Shown piece by piece: positions 1 to 13,891 of a stretch of DNA of 64,000 nucleotides. Every line of letters starts with the position of its first letter. The first letter of the stretch is position 1. The notes under the pieces are model-generated. The model saw only the letters and a program-made list of their open reading frames with translations. It did not search any database and was not told where the DNA came from. Origin of the DNA: Pterobdella sp. o SKG-2022 (Eukaryota; Annelida; Clitellata; Hirudinida; Piscicolidae); NCBI GenBank assembly GCA_964035795.1, contig OZ038321.1, positions 24,086,454 to 24,150,453 on the forward strand, written 5' to 3'. A program made the translations under genes and the position numbers.

Positions 1-202
1 TTATAAAAGTTTAACCATTGAGTTGAGAAGACACGCCATAATCAATTTCTTTCTTGCATGAAAAAGCTAAAGTAAATATATTTACTGTTTTAAAAATTAT
101 TTCAGCAAAAATTTTTTTATAAATGATTAATTTGAAAATTAAATTATTGAAAACTGAAAAAAAACACTATGAACAATTTAGATTAGAAAAAACATCACTT
201 AC

Positions 203-1658
203 AATCGTTTTGGGGTTGTGAGTCAACAAAAACATTCTGGGATGCTCTTTGTGAGGAAACAGAAGTGCCAAAATGATTCCTAGGAGGCAGCTGCAAATCC
301 ATTTGTACTGGAACTTGTGATTGAGTAAATCTATTTAAAAAATGGTATGGTAGGAAAGGTAGGCCAAAGTATGGCAGAGATAGGGGAATGTTGTGGTTTT
401 GAGGGAAAATATTTCGTGCCAGCATCGCTTGTAAGAGTTTCTCCTGGTTGTTTTCAATGGTTTCGGTTATGATTCATTGAGTTATTTCAGTTTAAAAAAA
501 TGAAAATTTTACGCATAACAAGCTTTAAATAATTTCAAAAAATTTGGAATTATTTTGAAACATCAAAGCGACTTTCTTATTAATTATAATGAACCACTAT
601 CAAAGACATGCACACAGATTGCAGACATATAATCTAGACAAGCACCTTGTCAAAAGAAGCATGATGAAGTGGATTTAATGGGGGAATTCGTTGGTGTGGT
701 GAGAAATGAAAAGGGTGGTTATAATGGAGGTTTTTGTTGAGCTCATCATCACTAGACCGATCCATAAGTTTCTTGCCCATGAGCTCTCTTGGAAAGAAAC
801 GTTCTTTGGAGTTGTTGAAAACATGTTGTTGCATATTTCCTTGTTGTTCTAATTGTTGTTTTTGTAGACGAAAGTAAAACTCGAAATAGCCATTAGAGGA
901 CACATGGTCTTGAGGAGTTTTGAAGATTTTCTGGTACTTGTTAATTTCATTATCTGATGCGTCGGAAACAGGGGAAAGTCTCGATTTTTTGAATGTTTCG
1001 TATTCACTATCACTTTCGCAAGCATCCTTATTGTTGGCTTCACTCTTAGTGGGAAAACTTTTGTCTGAACTATTTTCTTCGTTAGAATTAGCATCTTCTT
1101 TGAATGTATGCTCATTCATCTCAAAAAACTCTTTTCTATTTTTAAAGTCGTGGTCGTAAGATGAGTTTTTGTTTTCATAATCAATTGGACTTTTTTGTGT
1201 TGTTTTCAATTCATGGTTTATATAATTTTTGTTTGATAAACAGAGCTCTTCTTTAAGAGGATTTTTTTCAATTTGGGTAGTAGTCAGGTTAAGTGGTGTT
1301 TTACCCTCTTTAAACACTTGTTTTTTATTTTCTTTTGAGGTGCTTTTATCTGGATGATTTTTTTTGTTGAGAACATTTGATTTCGATGTTGAGACTCTCG
1401 AAAATTCTTGTGTGTTCAAGTCAACTAGTTTACTAACTAAATTTATTTCTGAATTACTTTTTTCTGAATTTCCATTACTTTTAAAATCAAATCTCAAATT
1501 TTTCTTAGTTTTTTTAACTACTTCATTATGGACTTTTTTTTCGTAATAATTGTCTTTATATTGTTTGTCACAATAAAAATCCGAACGCTCATTGTTCCTG
1601 TTTTCTTTTGTCTTTTGTGTTGACTCGTGAGTCTCGTTCGATTGGTCATTTCTTTCAG
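203..1658 (-). CDS. Partial gene: Lys/Asn/Ser-rich, probably disordered protein
   Basis: Two adjoining minus-strand exons of a gene open at both ends. The first spans 1658-646: it begins after an acceptor (tttaacag) and ends at AAG|gtgctt; without splicing the frame stops at 634. The second spans 443-203: it begins after aacaaccag and ends at GATT|gtaagt. Both joins keep frame (1013 = 2+337 codons; 241 = 80 codons+1). The product is rich in Lys, Asn, Ser and Glu, with a Gln-rich stretch (RLQKQQLEQQG), then a His/Pro-rich stretch (HPFHFSPHQRIPP), then a Pro/Leu/Phe-rich end (LSLPYFGLPFLPYHF). No catalytic domain, signal peptide or membrane segment is seen. I do not recognise the family; the composition suits a nuclear regulatory protein, but that is inference. 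Upstream exons lie to the right and the 3' end lies off the left edge. Confidence 0.6.
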
Positions 1659-4600
1659 CTGTTAAATTAATTCAACGTGAAGTTAATTAAAACAGAATTA
1701 TTTTTTCGTAATATAAACCTTATTGTCTTTTTTTCTAATTTTACATATACTCAACTTTGAAACTTAAGTAATTTTAAAAAATCAATTAATTGAATTCTAG
1801 TTTTTTAGTTTTAGATCTATGTTTCGGAAAAAATATATTTTAAAATTAAACGAAATTCAAATCTTTTTCGATAAACTCAAGCTTGTAGTATAAGAAAACT
1901 TTCGAGATTGTTTGTTCAAAAATTTGCATTTAAAACCTCAAAAGTACATACTTTTCCTAATATTCTTTTTAAACAAACATAATACAAATCTAAAAATTAA
2001 TGAGAATTACTCTAATATGAAAAAATTCCAAACAGAAACGAAAAACAACGGTATTTCATACAGAGACATTTCTTCACATCTGAATTTTCCTATAGGCACA
2101 CGCGCAAAAACATAGCCACAAAAGCACGTCATTCTTTATTTAAATGCCTTTTAGACAAGGAGAAAATTGAGGGGTGCGGTGTAAGTGGGGTGTGCAAAGT
2201 AGGCATCATCAGTCTTCTTTACAATTTGCCTTCTTTTCATGTGTTTTTATAGAGCTTTTATTTGTATTATTTATGCAAAGTTAAACTTTGTGGGTAAAAT
2301 TTTTGTTACATGTTAGTTCTCTTTATGTAAAGTTTCTTTGTCCTGCATAGATCGAAAAAATTTTTATTCTTAAGACGTATGTTTTTTTATTAGTTTTAAT
2401 TTTGATTTTTAATCTTGTTCAAATCTTTTGATAGAGGCAAATAATCCTAATTATGTTGGTATTATTCCAAAGCTCTTTTTTTGCGATAAGCTTCAATCAA
2501 GCTAAAATCCATACCCACAAATGGTGAGATTTTTGTAAAAATAGTTGTATCAGCGTTAAATGGATGCGAAGTGTTATTTATACATAAAATTTTATGCCAT
2601 TTTAAAGATTTTTGAGCGCTGTGAAGTTCGATTAAGTTTATTGAAATATTAAATATGACAAAGCATATGTTTTAGCTATTAACTGGAATGAAAATGTTAG
2701 ACGAGTTTTTCTCAACCTATCTAAAGCGCTTATGAAACAAAATACATTAGAAAACAGAAAAATGTTTTTCTTTGATAAAAAAGATTTTTTTCTGTTTCTA
2801 AAAGACAAAAAATAAGTAGAATTGAAGAAAATGGGTAAGAAATCATGATGACATTATGGAAGACAAGACTTCAAAAGAAATCGCCGTTTAAGCTTCAGTT
2901 GAGTGTGCCTCCGCTTGGCAGGCTGTGTGTATGTGTTAGGTTTGTTGTTTATTTTCTTTTTTCATATGTTTTACAGAAGATATTTTTTGTTAAGGTGCTC
3001 AGACATTTTGAAACTTGAAATTGTTAAATTTTCAATATTAAAATGCTTTGGTAGCTCAGTTTAAATTATATTTCTTTGTAATCTTAAAATCTTCATAGAA
3101 AAATACTTCGATACTCAATTATTTCAGTTCGCCAAATGGAACTTTTCATCAGACAATAGAGTATAAGTTGCCTATATTTGTTGAAAAAATATTCCTGTTT
3201 TATAAATAAAATAATATTTTGTGGCTGAATTAGAAATTCAAAATAAAAGCGTGATAGAACGTTTGAATTCGCTATCAAAGGTCTTCCACATCTTTTTAAA
3301 ATTCTTATTTCATTGCATTATTTTGATCAATGTTTTGCACTTTTTTCTTGTTCTTTTCAACATTTCTTTTCTCTAAGCTTTACATTTACGCTTAACTTTT
3401 TCCCAGCAGAATAAAATTTCCAATACAAAACGATTTTTTTGAAAAAACTTTTTAAAATTTCATAAAATTTGCAAATAATTTCGTTTTCTGATTTTTTAAA
3501 TATAAACCATCAAAAAAATTTCGAATAATATTTTAGTCGAATATTAAATTATCTATCTTTATAATAAAAACGTCTATTTTATTTTATTGAGAAAATGATC
3601 AAAAAATAATAGAAGATACCAAATAAATGGTAAAAGCCCACTACTTTGCATACCATTTTGTTTTTTATGCCCTATAATTTCTTATTTTCTTTTTTTGTTT
3701 CTATAAAACCTTTTAAATACATATCAAACGCGTTGACTTATTTTTTCATTATTACGCAATTTTTTGTCATTCGGTATTTCATGTCACAAATCATGTAGCC
3801 AATCAAGAAGCTTTCTGACAAATTAACGTCTGTCGAGCTCAAAAGGAGAAGCAGATGAAGAGATGAATTAGTAAGCAAGATGGATGTATGGGTGGTTGAT
3901 GGTGATAACAATTATGCTTCAAATAAATACTAAGTTTCAAAAGAATTTATCTTTTTAATTATCTGAGTTTTTAAGATAAATTCAAAATGAAAAGCTTTCT
4001 ATTTAGGAACATATTTTTTTCGATGCATTAAATTGAATAAAAATATTTTCATTTGTAATTTTTTATTTTTCTAACTAGTATTAATTTTCATATCACGAGT
4101 TATTTTGTCAAATATTATTTCTTTTTCAACAAAATGTGTGCGCTTAGAATTAAAAATAATGGAATAATGGTCAGTTATTAATAAGAAAGACGGTTGACAA
4201 AAACGAGAGACAGGTTGAAAGACCAAATTTAACAAATGCGAATACTAATAACAGCAATTACATAATCAAATAGAAACATTTGTAGAAAAATTTAAATTGA
4301 GATATTGTTTTTTATCGGAAAAATTTTTTTTATCAAAATTTAGAGTCAGTAAATAAAATAATTAATAGTTTTAGTAAAATCAAATGAATTCAAATAAAAA
4401 ACTAAAGTTAAAAATACTCAAAATATCGGCAAAAATAAAAGTAGAAAAAGGCTTTGTTTGATGGCAAACACATGTTTCAACAGCCTCTATTGATGGTCCT
4501 TTCTAAGCTTTGGGGCTTCCCCCAGCCAGTAATGCCTTGTATTGTAATATATAGTTATATAAATTTAAGAATGTGTTTTGAATTTTTTGTTTGATAATGA

Positions 4601-7600
4601 TGCTTTTTTGTGTTAGTTACGCTAAAAAAAGTATAAGCTTTCAATTTTAGCTTTATCATTCAACTTCAATTTAATTGAAAAGGCGCATTGTTAAGCTCAT
4701 TTTTGGTGTAGTGTAAGTTCCCAGCAAACAGAGAATGTTTTTGATTAAAAAGCTTTTTCATGGAAAAAATGTAAAAAAATATTCAAGTGTTTCACACTAT
4801 TTTTAAAATTCAATAACTATTAATTTACAAATTATATGATAATATCTTTAAAAATATTTATACACATTGGAACTCAATAAAAATCTCAAAAATTTAGAGC
4901 TAATTAACTCTAAACAACAAAAAACTTTTTCAAAAAACTCCTTTTGTTGAATTTATTCTAAAATTTGTTTACGATCAAAACATATGTTCAGGAACAATAT
5001 GAGGCAATAAAAAGCTAATATGCAAGATGATTTTTCTCAATGATAAAGACGTTCACAAGTAGATTTGGACAATGATGCAACTAATCACCACGTGGGTGAC
5101 GTCAGAAGATTTATTAGGTCATAAAAAAGAGAATTCCATTGTTGTCGACTTTGTGATTGTGATGAAGAGGATGATGGCAGTGGTGGGGACAATAATGATG
5201 GTGGGTATAGTGGTGGTAATAACTATAATGATAGAGGGGATGATCAGAAAAAGATAAGTATTGATGTGTGTTATGATGGTCCTGCAATAATGAAGCTGAT
5301 TATGATAGTGATAATAAAATCTTAAATGAAATAAAAATAGCGATAAAATAATGATAATATTACATTATTAAATCAAATTTATCTATTATAATTTTATATG
5401 AATTTTATGGTGTGAAGTAAAAAAAAATGGTCATTTCAGATAATCAAATAATATAAATCAAAACACTGCAAAAATAGTTTTGATAAATATTTGAAAATTT
5501 ACATTTTAATAAAGATCGGAAACTTTAAAATTTAAAAAAAAAATTATTTTTCATGAATTTTTAAAAACATTTTTGAATAAAAAACAAAAGCGGTAAAATA
5601 CTTAGGTTTATAAATAGCGTTTTGTAGTTGCTCAGTGCCTGTGATTCTTTTAGTGTTCTCTGAGTTATAGGCGTATATTTTAGAGTTTTCATTTCTAAAA
5701 ACTTTTTTATACCTATAACTTTTGCTTTAACATTTTCCTACTATTGTTTTCAAAACTTTTATGTTTAAAAACTTTTAAAATTGAATAAAATGAATTTTTA
5801 ATCGTCTTTCGAGTGGAAATCCCAAATAAAAACAATATAAATGGAATAAAAACAGACAATCACGCTAAAATTCTCATAAAATCACACACAAAGACACATA
5901 TATAAGCGCTTAATCAGGGAATAAGCTCAGTTATATAGTTAAATTGAAAATTATTGCCGATGTTAAGCTGAAAGAATTCTCGTGAAAGACTCCATGCTAA
6001 GAATAGAGTTTTTTGTCCCTTTGTCTGGGTTTTTTGATTTTATAGAGTAAGTAATAAATTTATTAATATTATTCTCAGGTTTATCGGCTTTTGTTGAGTT
6101 TTATAAAAAGTTTTAGTTAATTTTTGCTTTATTTGTATTTCATTTAGCAATATAGAAAGATTTTGGGTAAATTGAAATATTTAAATGATTTAAAAGGTTA
6201 TCAATGTGTATTTTTCCGTGTATGACGCATTTGATCAATGAAAATCTTCATAATTATTCTCTTCATGACATCTTAGTAGTCTCATTTTTGAACAAAACTT
6301 TTTAACTGGCATCATATTCTGTTTTATAGCTCAAAAATAATTTTAAAATTTATATTCGTTCTATGAAAAACTGTTCAAATCCATTGTTCTTTTCCTAGAT
6401 TTCTCGTTATAGCAACAGACATTCACTTGAAATTTGAATATCATTTTTAATACTGTAATACTGCTCAAAAATCAAATTAACTAATTCAATTTAAATTAAA
6501 TTCATATATCTTAAACAAATTTGATCATCTCTACATGTATCATTTCATTTACCGCTAATAGACTCTTCTGCTGTCCCTCGACCTCACAGCAAAGATTGTT
6601 ATTTCTAAGCATCTTTCCAAAAAAAAAACCCAGTGCTCGAATTTACTTCAATCTAGTGACTTTTCAATTTTTTTTGTTTTTCTTGATTGTTTTTTATTTT
6701 AACATGCCGAATTAAGTTTGTTTCTATGTCTCATATTTTTGAAAAAATCAAAAATGATTACTGTTTCAAAACAATTGAACTTGAAAATTTAACTGTTTTT
6801 TCAATCAGAGTACATAGCTAATAAAGCAAAAACTTCGCTTTGAAAAACATGAAATTTTTATTTTAAAGACAGAAAGAAAATTACTCATTTCAAAATTTTG
6901 ATTTATATTTCTAGTTTATTTAATTTGAATACACGCTCAAAACTTTTAATGTTTAATTTTTTTGTGCCATTGAAAACACTTCCCAAAATAACCGAAAATA
7001 CTGAAAAACAAAACCTAAAAACACTACTGAAATAAGATGTGCATCTTCACAATTCAACAATACACCATATGAATAAAACATGTTAAAAACAGATGCTGAT
7101 AATACGCTGTAATTGATGTCGATTCTATGCAAAGTTATCAATGGTCATTTGCATTGTGTGTCATTTCTTGTGATTCATTCGTTTATTAAGCTTCTAAACA
7201 CTTGTTTCAAAAAGGGGTCTTTTTCGATAAAAGTTTCTCTTTGTTTTTGTTTTGTCCTGATGTTTTCCGATATTGTTTAGGTTGATAGTTTTCCAGTTAA
7301 TATATAGATTATGAGTTTTTTAAATAATATTCCTTTATTGACTAAGTTTTAATTGAATATAATGTTCAAAAACAATATTATTTTGTATATGTTATTTTAT
7401 CAGAAAGACAAATAAGTAAGGTGTCAAATGAGACAAATCCGCATTAGCACGGCTCCTGTCTACACATTCCTCGCTTAGTTTCATATGTACAAAATATCTT
7501 TCATCGTTTGAATACTGTTAATTTTAACACGCGTAACTAAGACAAGGTTGAAAAGTAGTAGTATCTACATAAACGAAACATAAGCAGAAGAGATTTTCTT

Positions 7601-10600
7601 CAAAAGATGAAATATGAATTTGAAATACGAATCTAAACAAATAAAATATATATAACGACATATTCTCGCACAATATATCGTCTTGACAACAGAGCATCAT
7701 CAGGCTTTCTAACGTAATGTGGTTAAGCAATCCAGCGATGATTGATGATGTGAGGGAAAGGAAGGAATGAATGCATAAATGAATTGATGGTCGGATAAAT
7801 AGATGGTAATGTGGATAAAAAATTAATGTTTTAAATAATTTCAAAAGATAATTTTATTAAAAAATTAGTTTGTATATTAAATAAAAAAATTTCGTAGTAG
7901 TTTTCCTTTAATTAAAATTTTTTTATTGTCCTTATGAAACATAAGTTTTAAAAATGTTTGAGAAATAAAATTACAATGATTTTGTTATATTTCAAAAAAA
8001 TATTTTTAAACTCACTAAAGAATTTTTGAATTCAATTTAGTTGCTCAAATTTGCTAAAACTATAAAAAATTTAAATAAATATAAATAAATAACCAGAAAG
8101 AATTCGATTACAACGTGTGTCAATATAAAGGCGCATAGTTATGAAAATACTCGCCTATGTTTGAAATGTTAAATACATTTTCTGAAATCCAAAACATATA
8201 TACAAAAACTTTGAGATAAAGAGCGGTAGATTTCAACAATATACGACTACAATGGATACCTTTCAATACTTTCAACCTTTGACCTATTGACACCCTAATG
8301 TGCCTTCAATTAGATGCCCTGTGCGAATCACAACTCATGAAGAATATATGCAGTCATTTTCAATTATATACACAAGATACTCTACTATATTACATAGAAA
8401 TTATATTTTTCTATAGTTTTGATATAAAAATGTATCGGTAATCTTTTAAGTAAGCTCAAATGCCAAACGTTTAAAATAACAAAAGATGTTATAACAAGGA
8501 AACTTGTAAACCGAGAGTGACCGGTACGAGAAACAATGATCTGAGAGTCATAATATTCTGATTTATTTATTTATCTCAATTCAAGAGTTTGATTTATTTA
8601 TTTAACATTTTGTTTCGTTCTAGTTTCATAATTTTTAATTGTATTTCTGAACAAAATTTTTCATTCAGATACTTCACCGGAATACGAAAAAGAATTTACA
8701 AGGCTCACAAGTTTTTTGTATAAAACGCAGACAAAACCACATTTCTACTAATGTAATCTTTAAGAACTTCTGCGGTCTTGCGTATCGAACTGAATCGGCA
8801 TGTATTTTAGTCTCTAAGTCAACTCTCTGGGGAATTTTTGGCCTTCAACAATTCTCGCTTCTATCATTTGATTTTAGAAGATTTTAATACTATTTTATGT
8901 TAATAGTTATAGCGTTTTTTATTGATTTTATGAAGATTTTGAAGTTAAAAGTCTTTTTCATTGAGTTTGATGTAACTTTATTAGAACAAAGTGCTAGTTG
9001 ACGAAGTTATTAGAAAATTTTCAATTAATGTTAACGGTGATTATGAAATCACTTTTAAAAATCATACCTTTGCTAAAGTAAAAAAAAAAATTTTTTAAGA
9101 ATCTTAATTGAATTTGAGGTGTGAAAATTCAATTCTTATAACGAGTGTAATTCCAATTGAATGAACAATACTTAAAAGAATCAATCATCAAGCGCCGAAT
9201 GAAGGAAAATTGAAACAAAAGGTTTAATTAAATCCACGCTGAGTTCCAAATTACACCAAGTTCCATTTTAAAAGTTAAATAAAGCCATCCGTATGGAATA
9301 ATTAAACGAAGGTGGTTAAGGTCAATTTTCATCATCAGTCTTGCAAAGTTTTGACAAAGTTGTATGACACAGTTGCTAAAAAGTTTTATTTTTTGATAAA
9401 TCTTTTGAAAAAAATTCACATTTATAGCTTGTAAAATCTTAAAACCATGTGAAACCTTGTTTGGTTTTTGTTTGAAAAAACTGCAAAAATTCAATTTTCA
9501 TAAAAATCGATGGAACTAAAATTTATAATTTGCAGTAAAAAATTTTATTAAAAGTGAATTTTCGTTAAAATAACTTCTGAAAATACGCGGAAAGCTTCTT
9601 GAGATTGCTGATTCGTCAATAGGAAAAATGACAATGAGTCGGCGCCAAAGATTAAAATTGATAGCGCTTTAAACAAGTGTGTTCATTGATATTAATGATT
9701 TCAATTCTCTACATTTCTCCGTCTCCAAAGATTTTTAATCGCAAGTTTTTTAAATAAATAGAATTTAAATCAAAAAAATATGCTTTATTAAACAAATTTA
9801 GTTTTGATAAAAAATTGAAAAAAAGCATGAAGAAATGTACAAGATGAGTTTTTGAGTCGTTTCTGCAACGTTCGTTCTACTGCAGAGCAAACCATTGATA
9901 AAGCAACAAAAGTCCACAATGCATTGCATCATGAATTTTGTGTATGAAAATCTAATCGAATAAACCTTCATCTATACATGAAAGATAATATGATTATTTT
10001 CTTACATAGATTTCGAATAAAAACGTGGCCTCCAAGCAATTGGGTTTGACGTCACTCGTAGTAGTTGGAGTTGGAACATAGCATCTTAATATAATTCTTT
10101 CTAACCAAAACCCATATAACAAATAAAGTTGGTAAATAATATTTTTATCATGAAAAACAATATTTTTATGGTTTCTTATCGCAATAGTTAAGCTGGCACA
10201 AAGTGATAAAAAAATAAATCTTATCAAACAGATACCTTCACACCTGTTGTTTTTCACCATTAGTTTCACTATGTTTTGCTTGTGATAGCGATGCTTAAAA
10301 CTCCATTATTATTCTTGTATCAATTTTTTTTTTTGAATTTTGATTTTTGTTCAGTAGATTTTTAGTTGGATTAAAATTTTTAAGTTTTCTCAATCAACGC
10401 TTGGGGTTTTTATCAATTTTATTTATTTTTCTCGATAAGATTAATTAGAAATTATCAGCTATGCTAATTAAGTGATAAATAACCGAATCGACTTTGAAAA
10501 TATTATCTCTAAAATTTTTGTCAGCAGAGATGGTTTATGTGGCTTGTAATTGAGTGAGGATAATATAAATTTGCTTCAATTAAAATTTGTTTGTAGAATA

Positions 10601-12303
10601 TTCCAAAGAACCAATTCCAGTTAAACTTGATAACAAATAATTTTTAATCTAATACTTTATTTTTTTATTTTGTTTTGTTATCTTATTGAAAAATTAAGTG
10701 TATACAAAAAATTCTAAAACCTGTAGTCATAATTTAAAAATTCACCAAAAACTAAAAATAAAACGGGAAAAACTTTATCACAAGTGTCAAATAATTATAT
10801 TAAATACACGCAAAAGAACTAAAAAATTGAAAAATTGAAAATTATATTCAACGTTAATAATTATTGATTTTTTTTCTTATCAATTAGATCTATCTCCATC
10901 ATTTTGGGAAATTAAATCTCCTTACAGAATATTAACGATGTTAATTTGAGTGCTGATATTTGGATCGTTTGATCTGTTTGATAACGACCTTTTAGATAAC
11001 AATTCAATCAACAGGCAAAATCACATCACTACCACTTACTAATTGATTTTATCTTTATGGGTTATTTGATGTTAAATTTGATGTATTTATTTTATCAAAT
11101 AGAATTTTAATTTTTTTTGATTTCTCGAGAGTAAGATAATTGATATGAAATTTTTTATTTGCATCTGTAGGTCTAATATCAATCAATTTATTTATGAAAT
11201 GAATTTTTTCAGTTACGTCTTCAGTTTTCTATATTGACAAAGTTCACAATTTAAATTCATTCAGTTCAGAAAGAACTTATCTAAAAAGTCTATAGACATA
11301 ATTTACCTAATTTTGATGAGACAGAATTGCCTGAACCAATAGTAAGGGAAACAAACAATAAGTATTTATTTATAAAGTAATAATGTAAGATTATCTTACA
11401 AACTCCATGTGTATAGAATTAATAACTACTTTGTGTTTGTTTCCCATACATCATTTTTTTTATAATTTTCTTTTTGGTAAAATGATATTAGTGAAATTTA
11501 TCTCAATGTTTTTGAATATAAATTTATCAATAGTAAAAACAATTTCACAATAAATTAAACTTTTCTTTCTATAAATCTTCCAAACCGTACGGTTCTCACA
11601 TATCTACTCTACCAACCAGCAACACTCGAGAACAAAATATTTGAATAATTTGAAACATTTCAAAACAAACTAAATATTAATTTAAAAAAATTCTAATAAA
11701 TAATATTACAACAAAAACAAAGAAACAAAACCAAACTTAAATACAAGTGAAACCTATACAAAAGATTTGTTTCACAATGATGAGAAACTTCGATATTTAT
11801 TTCACGATTGATGCGATGAGTCTTGAAAGAAAGGTTGATAATATAAGTTTAAAAACTTAAACTTACTCAAAACGTTAGGTCTTAGAAATAGCCCTAACTC
11901 TAATTGATATAAACCTGGTTGTAATTTTATTTTTCTTTAAAACGTAGTTGAAGTCATATTATATTTACATAGTTTGAATTATATTAAGTTTATTTGAAAA
12001 ATCATGACACATCGTTGTCATGGAATTGTTTATTATACTCTGAGAATTTGATAGATTACAAAAATGAAATAATATATTTGGAAGACAAGTTTTCAACTAT
12101 GAAGATTTTTAATGTTTTTGAACTAAATTTCGAAATATTTTCACTTAATTATGTTTTAAAAATTCAAAAGTATAACTTTAAACTTGTACAAAACATCATT
12201 GAAATTTTTGAAACATAACTTACATTTGAAATAGTAATCGAAAATATTACAGACTCATACTGATTTCACACTATAGTCACAATCAAACGAGTATATTTAA
12301 GAA
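1659..12303. other. AT-rich gene-poor stretch
   Basis: No coding region can be supported. Short frames are AT-rich, lack domains and have no convincing splice context. Visible low-complexity pieces are degenerate GATG/TGGA repeats near 3880-3910 and 7730-7815 and a GAT/GGT-rich stretch at 5160-5250. If the flanking minus-strand exons belong to one gene, this is intron. A weak exon-like island lies at 10006-10084 on the minus strand. Confidence 0.5.
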
Positions 12304-12407
12304 GACAAATAAATTTTATTGAGATACAAAGCTTTCCGTTAACTAAGTAAGATACTTGAAAATGTTAGTTAACAAACAGATTTGTATTTCAATAAAATTT
12401 ATTTGTG
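12304..12407. mobile_element. Small inverted-repeat element (MITE-like), copy 1
   Basis: Two 40-bp arms, 12304-12343 and 12368-12407, are imperfect reverse complements (about seven differences) around a 24-bp centre; both arms end inward in gttaac. The arms contain ttattgagatacaaagc, which matches ttattaagatacgaagc in the element inside the retrotransposon at 62.6 kb. The centre, read in reverse, shares acattttcaagtat with that copy. Two related copies 50 kb apart with terminal inverted repeats and no coding capacity indicate a non-autonomous DNA-transposon family. No clear target-site duplication was found. Confidence 0.7.
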
Positions 12408-12540
12408 TTTCTAAATTTTCTCATAATACCTATACATAAATACTAAAATGGACAAAAAACCATGACAAAAAATACATCAAAAACAACACATCAAATAATA
12501 CACTATAGAAAGCTAAAAAAATCACAACCCATATTAATAC

Positions 12541-12990
12541 CGTATTAAACTCCCCAGTAAGTTACAATGTAGAAGAGCAACATCGGAGAAATGCCGTCGA
12601 TAGATCGTGTGTGCCAACCTCACGTCAGCACACGCGATGACGCGACAAATACAGTAAGTGGATTAGAAACGATTGACTGCCTTGAGCCTAGTACTGCTAA
12701 TCGAGCAAACGCTGCTACTTTGACGCATTGTTTTGTGAGTTTTTGATGTTTTTGATGCGCGAGTTTTTATATAATTAGGGATTTTATGAGGATATTGGAA
12801 GTTAAATTTTTAGAATATCATTTTTTAGTTACAAGTGCATTTCAAATCTAAGCAAAAACCTTTGCTGATAGTATCATTACAATCATCATTTTCGTCTTCA
12901 TCTTCGTCTTCATCATCATCATCTGCCTTGCAAGGTGAGACTTCTGTGGCGTCTGAACAGCAATCATTGGCCCCTTCCTATTAAAGGTTA
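12541..12990. other. GC-richer island with exon-like open frames, unresolved
   Basis: This block stands out from its AT-rich surroundings. On the plus strand an ATG at 12591 opens 48 codons with possible donors at ACA|gtaagt (about 12653) and TTT|gtgagt (about 12738). At 12881-12924 a TTC/ATC/TCG trinucleotide repeat keeps several frames open. On the minus strand, 12977-12825 reads as a possible terminal exon of 50 residues: acceptor taatag, seven cysteines around an Asp/Glu run, ending CLDLKCTCN and TAA. On the plus strand the same stretch reads as Ser-rich. Neither strand can be chosen from sequence alone. Confidence 0.3.
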
Positions 12991-13813
12991 ACATTGTTGT
13001 TGGAAGTTTCAAGGGTTTATAATGAGAAATGAGGGTTTAATAGGAGATTTTCAGAAGTATTGTATAATAAAAATTTTGAGTTGTATATTATATTGAATAA
13101 ATACTTGTTTATAATTTGCTGTCATTTTAACAGAATTGAAGAGTGGCTAGAAAAGTTTCAAGATTTAAAAAAGAAAAACCGAAAAAAAAAATATTTCCAA
13201 AGTAAGTTTGCTAAAAACATACTTTTTTATCTGAGTTTTGGTGTAAGGTATACAAGCTTTATCAAGTGAATGATAAAATAATTTACATTATGCTAGGTGA
13301 GTGATAGATATAATTAAAAATACTGTGTTGTGGTATAGAGTTGCAACCTAACACAAGATGATGCTCATAAACGATAGAAAAACTTAGAAACATTATCTCT
13401 CATATTATCTCCACTGCTAAAAAAAAAATTAGCAAAAAACCATCCAAAAACAAAAAAAATTAAATTATGTCTGCACTTTTTATATTTGAAATCGTTCATT
13501 CTAGGTACAAGATTTAATCTAATGGTGAAAACATCACATAGAAGAGACTAACATCTGATAATCATTTCATTATTTTAGACTGCAGTATAACAATTAACGA
13601 GAGCATTTCGCCGTCAATAAACTTACCAGTCTTTTTTTGGCTTTTTCAACGTTTGGTTCTACAGTTTATATTTTATTATTGTATCTGAATAACCTTTGTA
13701 TATCACTTTATAGCAAGAAATAAAAGTGATTTTATAATTTTTTATTTTTTACTTTAAGCTTGTTTGAACGATGATAAATTAAGCATGTATAAATCATTCT
13801 GGTCACTTTTCAG

Positions 13814-13891
13814 GACTTAAGCCCACCTGTCTTCAGTGCCCCATTGTTCGGCCCATTTATTAATCGCTCTTCGCCACGTTGTGCGAAATAA
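13814..13891 (+). CDS. Candidate terminal coding exon
   Basis: A strong acceptor (tggtcacttttcag) is followed by 25 in-frame codons ending SSPRCAK and TAA, then an immediate TAA and an aataaaa-like motif. Phase 0 matches the plus-strand open frame at 12591-12738, which can end at TTT|gtgagt, so a small two-exon gene is possible. The antisense frame is also open and Trp-rich, but lacks an acceptor. The product is unrecognised. Confidence 0.3.
   Translation, partial: DLSPPVFSAPLFGPFINRSSPRCAK

Noticed and set aside
5072..5257. Met/Val-rich frame and its overlapping Asn/Gly/Asp-rich frame
   Set aside because: Both come from a GAT/GGT-type simple repeat; the hydrophilic frame is preceded by a stop without an acceptor.
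13814..13891. Antisense reading RTTWRRAINKWAEQWG as an exon or retroelement fragment
   Set aside because: It has a donor-like end but no acceptor before it, whereas the plus strand has a strong acceptor and a double stop.
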